A stretch of DNA of 64,000 nt from Adiantum capillus-veneris (taxonomy: Eukaryota > Streptophyta > Polypodiopsida > Polypodiales > Pteridaceae). A program made the position numbers and the translations under genes. A model generated the notes under the pieces. It saw only the letters and a program-made list of their open reading frames with translations. It made no database searches and had not been told where the DNA came from. The stretch is from NCBI GenBank assembly GCA_014529385.2, contig CM043942.1:35509469-35573468 (forward strand), given 5' to 3'. Shown one piece after another: positions 57,110-64,000 of this stretch (position 1 is its first letter; every line of letters begins with the position of its first letter).

Positions 57110-57458
57110 AGGTCACGTACTCCCGGGCGTAGTCGCCAGCTGCTCCAGCACACGCCTGCTCGCTTTCTCCAATTTCAGTGAGCTTTGGCGAGCGTTCGTA
57201 GGTCAACAAAAATTTTGGGAAAGCTCAAAGAGCTTGGTCTGCTCAGAATTTTGATTTGGGCTCATTTCGGCCTCCGTTTCCACTACAGGCAGTACTGCAC
57301 ATGCTATTTCGTCATTTTGTGCAGAATTTCTGTCAGTGCCGTTTTCTGCATAACAGGTGCCTTATAGTCTTCTACGGTTCGTGCTATATAGCACAGGTTG
57401 TTCCCGCTCCGTTTATCCTATTTTCGGGCAGTTTTAACATCTGGTGCAGCATTTACCA

Positions 57459-60400
57459 TGGCGACAACAACAACACAAATGTGTTCAAGATGTTTGCTGG
57501 TGAGGACAAGTTGGATGGGGACAACTACCCTATGTGGGCTTATATGATGCAACATGTTCTTGTGTCAAAGGGTGTCTGGAACATTGTGCAAGGCATTGAT
57601 GTACGTCCTGGTTCTGAGGATGTAGGCGATGTTGAGGATGTTGCAGGTCTTGCTGCAAGGATTGCAGCTGTTAGAGTTGTTTTGCCTATGGCAGAACAAG
57701 CTCATTGGGATGTTAAGGATGTGCAGGCTCATGCATTGATTGCGTTGTCTGTGAAGCGCATCATTGTTCCTCACATCCGTTCAGCAATAATCTGCAAAAC
57801 AGGCTTGGGATATTTTAGCAGGTCTTTATGCAAGCCGCAATGAGGCTAAAATTGCTTTGCTGCGTAAAGAGCTGGAGTTGAAGATTATGCATGAGGAAGA
57901 TGATATGGACACTTTCCTTGCTAGTGTCAAGGATATCAATGAGCAGCTTATTTCTGCAGGTGAAGTCATTTCAGACAATTCCCTTGTGCAGACTGTTCTT
58001 GATGCCTTACCAGATTCCTACCAGACTTTTGCTAGTACTTGGAGACTGATGACCCAAGGAAATCCTGAAGTTGCCAATTTTGATGCATTATGCACATTGC
58101 TATTGCAAGAGTCACTTTCTAGAAAAAACAAGACTAGGCAGTGTGCAGTTGAACAGGCTTTTATTGCTTCTCAAAGAAAGGGTGGTAACAATAATGCAGC
58201 CACTTCTTATGGTTCTGCTGCGAGTGGCAAAAATTCTGTTCCTAATGCTTCTGTTGGCAGCACTTCGTATGGCAATTCTGATGATAAGGGCAAAAAGAAG
58301 ATGCGTTGCCATTATTGTAAAGCCAATGATCACTTGATCAAGTCGTGTCCTAAGTTGAAGGCCAAAGAGCCTAAGAAGAAAGAGGGTGGTTCCACTGCAA
58401 ATGATGGTTCCACTACAAATGCAGCCATTGTTGAGTCTTCTGTGAAAGGAGACTGTAATGCTGATGTTGATGCAGAATGGGCTTTTAGCACAGAGTGCAC
58501 TTACAATCTTGTTGTCCATGATGCATGCTTGTCAGTTGCTGCAGATTCACATGTGTGGTATTTTGACAGTGGTGCTACAAAGCACATTACCTCACATCGT
58601 GAATTGTTTACCTCTCTTGAGTCTGTCCCTCATGGGAATTCAGTCACTTGTGCCAACAACGCCTCTTATCCAGTTCAGGGAGTTGGAAAGATTGTGCTCA
58701 CTGCTGCTAATGGCAGTTCCTTCACACTTGTTGATGCACTTTATGTACCTGGGATCAAGAAAAATCTCTTGTCTGTATCCACACTTACTAGACTTGGACT
58801 TGTAGTCAAATTTGTGGATGACAGATGTACAGTTCATGATCTCAGTTTTGGTGATGAAATTGTTGCATCTGGCCTTTTGTGCCGTGGGCTGTATAAGCTC
58901 ACTTTGTATGACAAGTGTGGACAAAATTTTGAAAATGCTATTGCAGATTCAAGGGCTATTTCAGATGCAAAACTTTGGCATGCACATTTTGGTCATCTGA
59001 ATTTTGCCAGTTTGCTGCGTTTGCAGAAATCTGATATGGTTGCTTCTTTGCCGCCTCTTGAAGCACCTGTCAAACATGTTTGTGAAGGCTGTATTTTGGG
59101 TAAGATGCAGCCTTCTAAATTTCCAAAGGATGGTTCAGTTCGACATGCAGGTTGCAGCTTGTGCATAGTGATGTTTGTGGGCCCATGAAAACTCCGTCCT
59201 TGGGCAATTACCTGTACTTCGTGACTTTCATTGATGATTACTCCAGACATGCATGGGTATTTCCGCTTAAAGCGAAGTCCGGAGTTTTTATGTGCTCCAA
59301 ACAATTTCTGGCTATGGCTGAAAATGTCTCGAAATGTACTATGGGCACCCTCCGTTCCGATCGAGGGGGGGAGTATATGTCTCATGAATTTAATGCATTT
59401 CTGGCTAGTCGTGGGATAAAACACCAATGTACAATGCCTTAAACACCTCAGAAAAATGGTGTTGCTGAGAGGAAAAACAGGTCACTGGCGGAAATGGCAC
59501 GATGTATGGTCAAAAGTCAAGCTTTGCCGCATTCTTTTTGGCTTGAGGCCATTATGTGTGCCACTTATGTACTTAGCAGGTGTCCTACGAAAGTTTTGCA
59601 GTCTATTACTCCATATGAAGCATGGCATGATAGAAAACCTTCTATTGAGCACATGCGTGTTTTTGGTTGTTTGGCATATGCTTTGGTGTCACAAGTGCAG
59701 CGCAGAAAATTGGATGATAAGGCTGTCAAATGTATTTTTGTTGGTTATAGTGCTGAAAGCAAAGGTTACAGGTTGTATCATCCGCAAACAAAACGTATTC
59801 TGGTTTCTCGGGATGTAGTGTTTGTGGAAGATTCTGTTCAGCCCTTGCTGTCATGTACTAGAGATAGTACTGTAAGCTCAAAGGACATTTATGACACTTT
59901 GTTGCCTCTTTTCAGTGGTGGAAATACGAATGTAAGTTCCAATGAGGCAAATGTACATCCTATGGGGGTTTCTGAAAATATTCTAGATCAGCCTATTACT
60001 GATGTAGATGTACATGATGTACTTGATGAGGAAAGGGCTGAAAATGAGCAGGCTAGAGGTATGCCAAAATGGCTGGTGCACACTTTGCGTGACAGTAAAT
60101 TGGATGCACCTTTGTCTAGTCGTACTCGTTCAGGCTCTCGCCATGCATCTTATGCATCAGATTGTCATGCTTTGGTTGTGTCTAGCTTACATGATGTTGA
60201 GGAGCCTCTAACTTTTGATGAAGCACAAAATTCAGAAAATTGGATGGCTGCCATGCAATCAGAATATGATGCACTTATAGAAAATGACACATGGACTTTA
60301 TGTGATTTGCCTCCTGGCAAAAAGGCCATTGGTATGAAATGGGTTTACAAGTTGAAACGCAAGCCGGATGGTGAGATCAATCGCCATAAGGCTCGACTTG

Positions 60401-61740
60401 TTGCAAAGGGTTATGCACAGCAAAATGGCATAGATTATGAAGAGACTTTTGCTCCCACTTGTTGTATGACTACTGTGCGTTTTCTATGTGCATTGGTAGC
60501 TCATTTTGGTTGGGATGTACATCAATCAGACATTGTTACTGCTTTCTTGAATAGTGACATATTTGAGGAAGTTTATGTAACGCAGCCTCGCGGTTTTGTC
60601 ATAAAAGGACAAGAGGACAAAGTGTGCAAATGTAACAAGGCTTTGTATGGGTTGAAGCAATGTCCTCATGCTTGGTATGAGAAAGCTGACACTCATTTGG
60701 TCAAACAAGGCTTTCGTAATAGTCCAACAGAAAGCACATTGTATGTAAAGCGTGAGGGTGATGTACTTCTCATTGTGGTTCTTTATGTTGATGATTTGCT
60801 GATCACTGGACCAAATGAGAGACATATTGCTGAATTTGAGGCTGATTTGAATGCTACTTTCAAGATGAAAGATTTGGGGTTGTTGCATCATTATTTGGGT
60901 ATACAGTTTAAGTAGTGTGATGGTGGTATTGCCTTGTGTCAGAAAAGTTACATAGAGACATTGCTATGTAAGTTTGGACTTGAGGATTGCAAACCTATTG
61001 CCACTCCCATGGAAACAGGTTTGAAATTGAGTCTACATGATGCTGGTGATCCTGCTGATGTCACTCTTTACCAAACTGTTGTTGGCTGCCTCATTTATGT
61101 ATGCAACACGAGGCCGGATATTCAGTTTGCAGTCTCACAGGTCAGTAGATTTATGCATAGCCCAGGGTCTAAGCATTGGCAAGCTGTCAAGAGGATTTTC
61201 CGCTACCTTAGTGGCACTTTACATCTTGGCTTGTTTTATCCCAAGGGGGGATCATTGCCGCCAGACTTACATGCTTTTTCGGACTCAGATTGGGCTGGTT
61301 GTTTTGACACGTGAGTGTCCACAAGTGGTTTTTGTTTCATGCTTGGCAGTTCATGTATATCATGGTTGAGCAAGAAGCAACCTACTGTGGCCACTTTGAG
61401 TTGTGAGGTTGAGTACAGGGCAGTCTTCACTGCTACGGTTGAGTGTGTATGGCTCAGACGCCTTATGGCTGATTTGGGTGTTGGACAGGACACTACCAAC
61501 ACTATCTACACTGACAGTCAGAGCACATTGGCAGTTGCAAGGAACCCAGTTTTTCATGCTCGCACAAAGCACATTGAGGTGCATTACCACTATGTCAGGG
61601 AGAGGCTCTCAGTAGGAGAGATCAGCTTGGCTTATGTGCCAACACATGACAACCTTGTAGATCTTTTCACAAAGGCATTGTTTCGTGAGAAGCTTGAAGC
61701 TTTCCGCAAAGCTTTGGGCGTACTCCCCTTTGTGGACTGA
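57459..61740 (+). pseudogene. Copia-2 gag-pol polyprotein, nearly full length but interrupted
   Basis: Starts at an ATG near 57459 (GCGACAACAACAACAC follows), with frame changes near 57480 and 57795. Gag (FAGEDKLDGDNYPMWAYMM, ending KELELKIMHEEDDMD) is followed by a knuckle CHYCKANDHLIKSC, protease (YFDSGATKHITS), GAG-pre-integrase (LWHAHFGHLNFASLL), integrase (VHSDVCGPM, LRSDRGGEYMS, GVAERKNRS), RT (KWVYKLKRKPDGEI, YVDDLLIT with codons at 60784-60795) and RNase H (TIYTDSQSTLAVA) ending at 61740. Defects are a shift near 59150, TAA at 59440 (Copia-1 has TAT), TAG at 60913 and TGA at 61312 (Copia-1 has CGA). About 1,400 residues when whole. Confidence 0.95.
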
Positions 61741-61805
61741 TCCTGTCCTCAGGGCATGGCACTTTCCTTTACTCATATGCCAGCTCTCGTTCACCGCATC
61801 ACTCT

Positions 61806-61815
61806 AGGGGGGATT
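61806..61815 (+). other. Polypurine tract of Copia-2
   Basis: AGGGGGGATT directly before the 3' LTR; the same tract precedes the Copia-1 LTR. Confidence 0.9.
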
Positions 61816-62042
61816 TGTTACCATATACATGTGGTAGTGATGTGTGTGAACACACCAGGACCGCCGGGGCATTTTTTCCCTCTTTAGGAGGTTTTTTCCC
61901 CCGTGCATTGTATATACGCCCATCACTCTAGGGCTATCTATCTTTCCATTGCACATTAAGTAACACACTCTCTATTGTGTGCCTTGAGCTTCCTTCGTCT
62001 TCTCCAAGCTGTGTGTGTTTCTTTGCAACCCTAATTCCAACA
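61816..62042 (+). repeat. 3' LTR of Copia-2
   Basis: 227 bp, four C/T differences from the 5' LTR. Confidence 0.97.
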
Positions 62043-62117
62043 TCAATTACGCTCATATATGTGGCAGTTTTTGTAGACATATCCTAATAGAAACACATTC
62101 TTAGTTATGGCACAATC

Positions 62118-62119
<2 letters not shown>

Positions 62120-62153
<34 letters not shown>
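62120..62153. repeat. (GA)n microsatellite
   Basis: About 17 units. Confidence 0.93.
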
Positions 62154-62156
<3 letters not shown>

Positions 62157-62329
62157 TGAGAAATCACACAATGTCACACATTATTGATAGCACATACCAT
62201 CATCGATTTCCAATCTTACAACTTTGAAAGTAAATTCTAGAAGAAAACTACACCGAATTTAGTGCATGGATGTCCCTAAATCCATTGGATGATACAACCA
62301 AGTAAAACAATTCAGTTTTGATATCTACA

Positions 62330-62350
62330 ACACACACACACACACACACA
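62330..62350. repeat. (AC)n microsatellite
   Basis: About 10 units. Confidence 0.9.
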
Positions 62351-62460
62351 TTTTCATCAAGGAAATCAATAAAGATGAACCACTTGGAACTTTAAGATGA
62401 TGAACTTAGATGAGTTTGATATAGCTTTAAAAATTTAGATTTCATTTCAAAAACACTTTT

Positions 62461-62516
62461 GCGCGCGCACGTGCACACACACACACACACACACACAGAG
62501 TAGATATAGTTATGTA

Positions 62517-62584
<68 letters not shown>

Positions 62585-62603
62585 GAGAGAAAGAGTTTTG
62601 CTT

Positions 62604-62656
<53 letters not shown>

Positions 62657-62657
62657 T

Positions 62658-62694
<37 letters not shown>
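62461..62694. repeat. Compound GC/AC/GT/GA microsatellite
   Basis: GCGCGCGCACGTGC then (AC)n to 62498, (GT)n 62519-62547, (GA)n 62551-62580, (TG)n 62606-62654 and (GA)n to about 62693. The GT-GA pair occurs twice, suggesting duplication of a compound unit. Confidence 0.95.
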
Positions 62695-62695
<1 letters not shown>

Positions 62696-62825
62696 TTTTA
62701 AATGAAAGCTCCAAATTCATTTTCAAACTCAGGAGGCTAGCTTACATAACAAAAGTTCATCTAGTATGAAACTCTAAAACATTTGGTTGACTCTCAAGCT
62801 ACCTTACATAATAGACTTAGCTACT

Positions 62826-64000
62826 TTATTTCCTTGAATCCCCTAAAGCATTTTCTATGATCCTAACATAAGCTAGCATCATTTCTGTCAATGGCCTTAA
62901 ACACTTAAAAGGATCCAAACGCATACAATGGAGCTTCTTATCAAGGTCCACCAATGACTTTCTTTCACTAAATCGAAAATAGTCTCCTCTCATAATGAAA
63001 GAAATGTGTTGTGTTTGACTTGCTGCATCAGCATCCTCCCAGCTGGTCTCATGGAGTGAAGCAAACTCTTCACAAAAAGTGAAAATTTGCAAAATCATCC
63101 AAGATAAAGCATATACATCCATCCCTTTTATGTAGACATCTTCATCATTGGTTCCCATCAGCTCTGGAGCCAGTCATGATCCTTCCTATGTGGAGTCTGG
63201 GACACACGCTTCTTGTAACCCAACACTCTCATGGCCAAACCCCAGTCAATGATACCAATGCGAGGTTGGTGATCCTGGGTGAAATCGAGCACAACATTTC
63301 CTGGATGCAAGCCACAATGTAGCACGCCTTTGATATGAGCAAAAGTTGTGCCCTAGCATGAATGAGAGATGGTGCATTGTTACAAAATGCCTCAATGTGG
63401 AAAATTTCAGCTTTAGACAATACTGGATCAGAACCTCTATGAATCCCTCGGCCATCTCCTTGAAGCTTTCTTATAATTCTGACATAAGTTCCCTTATCAT
63501 AAGGAAGAGACATGAGCATATTGCAAATGGAATCTCCATTGAAATAAGGGAAGATACTTATCCATGGAACTTGTTGTGTATGTCCGATGCTTTGAACGAT
63601 CCCATTATGCATAAGATCCACACTCAACTCTTTTTCAAATGACTTGAGGCGAATTTTTGGGGGGTCCCAAGTACTTTTTTGCAACATAAAATGTACCTCT
63701 CGGAAAGAAGGAGATACCCTTTAATTGCACGTTTTGGCATTCTCCATAAGATCCACGCCCTAGTGTAGCAAGGTGCATGATTGCATCATGCTCAACACCA
63801 ATAGAAAAAGTACATGAAGAATTTCTAAGCGTGCTCCAAGTAGTTTCCATAAATATTTCTCTATCTTCCACAGCAATAGCCCTATGAGCTTGGGCCGCTC
63901 TCAGTTTCTTGGAGAAGAAAAATTGTACATCCATGTCGTGGGCTCGTTTGGTCTTTGCCTTCTGTGCACGCCATTGCAAGTCCCATTCCTTCAGCCTTTC
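62826..64000 (-). pseudogene. Protein kinase-like relic, runs off right edge
   Basis: On the minus strand from the window edge: RLKEWDLQWRAQKAKTKRAH, then LGRGSYGECQNVQL and FYVAKK (glycine loop and the invariant Lys of subdomain II). After a one-base shift near 63680 come TWDPPKIRLKSFEKELSVDL and PYFNGDSICNMLMSLPYDKG. After another shift near 63345 come VLHCGLHPGNVVLDF (catalytic-loop position; canonical HRDLKPxN) and RIGIIDWGLAM (canonical DFG reads DWG). After a stop near 63165 follows the C-lobe KGMDVYALSWMILQIFTF. It resembles a divergent plant kinase family. The missing HRD Asp and the shifts argue against activity. It extends right of the window. Confidence 0.8.

Larger units (their letters stand above)
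56869..62042 (+). mobile_element. Copia-2: complete Copia retrotransposon with TSD
   Basis: 227-bp LTRs at 56869-57095 and 61816-62042, both TG...CA, enclose PBS, gag, protease, integrase, RT, RNase H and a polypurine tract, the Copia order. The 5-bp direct repeat TCAAT flanks it at 56864-56868 and 62043-62047. The LTRs differ at only four positions, all C/T transitions, so insertion is recent relative to everything else here. The polyprotein is nevertheless broken. Confidence 0.97.

Overview
The window reads as a repeat-rich nuclear segment of a land plant. It holds LTR retrotransposons primed by plant-type sites (initiator-Met and Asp-like tRNA), a plant-type Helitron, decayed copies of plant genes (HMG-CoA reductase, DBP2-like RNA helicase, PLS-type PPR, SWIM zinc finger, protein kinase) and very long (GA)n, (GT)n and (C)n tracts. 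The PPR relic and the kinase and SWIM relics remind me of fern-type families, so a large-genome fern is my best guess, at low confidence. I see no intact host gene, tRNA, rRNA or organelle insert.

Layout. 1-7.5 kb: intergenic DNA with a DEAD-box helicase relic at the left edge, an HMG-CoA reductase relic at 4.4-4.8 kb, a SWIM relic at 6.4-6.9 kb, and small tandem duplications. 7.5-16.5 kb: a minus-strand Gypsy element with gag and protease but no RT or integrase; its 2.7-kb leader carries eight copies of a 24-bp palindrome. 16.5-19.8 kb: a 5'-truncated Copia relic (Copia-1). 20.0-25.2 kb: a complete but non-coding minus-strand LTR element (LARD-like) with 469-bp LTRs, PBS, PPT and a TTTAC target duplication. 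26.3-36.7 kb: a plus-strand Gypsy element with gag, protease, RT/RNase H, integrase, an unusual tryptophan-motif tail and a 3' LTR.

36.7-42.9 kb: LTR-like minisatellite, (GT)n, a PPR relic and (CT)n. 42.9-54.1 kb: a minus-strand Helitron Rep/helicase gene split by a 6.5-kb element with inverted ends. Inside that element lies the most striking structure of the window, a tandem array of about five foldback units separated by poly-C tracts of 16-42 nt; one unit is a perfect 185-bp inverted repeat. 54.2-56.1 kb: an unknown decayed coding block and a three-repeat ORF. 56.9-62.0 kb: a recent, complete Copia element (Copia-2) with 227-bp LTRs and TCAAT target duplications. 62.0-64.0 kb: compound microsatellites and a protein-kinase relic running off the right edge.

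How the parts relate. Copia-1 and Copia-2 belong to one family, which lets mutations be polarised. The two Gypsy elements share a polypurine tract and a C-terminal array of W-[IV]-P-K motifs, so the gag-pro element may be a non-autonomous partner of the other lineage. Every coding region carries stops or frameshifts; several stops look like C-to-T changes, as expected in methylated repeats.
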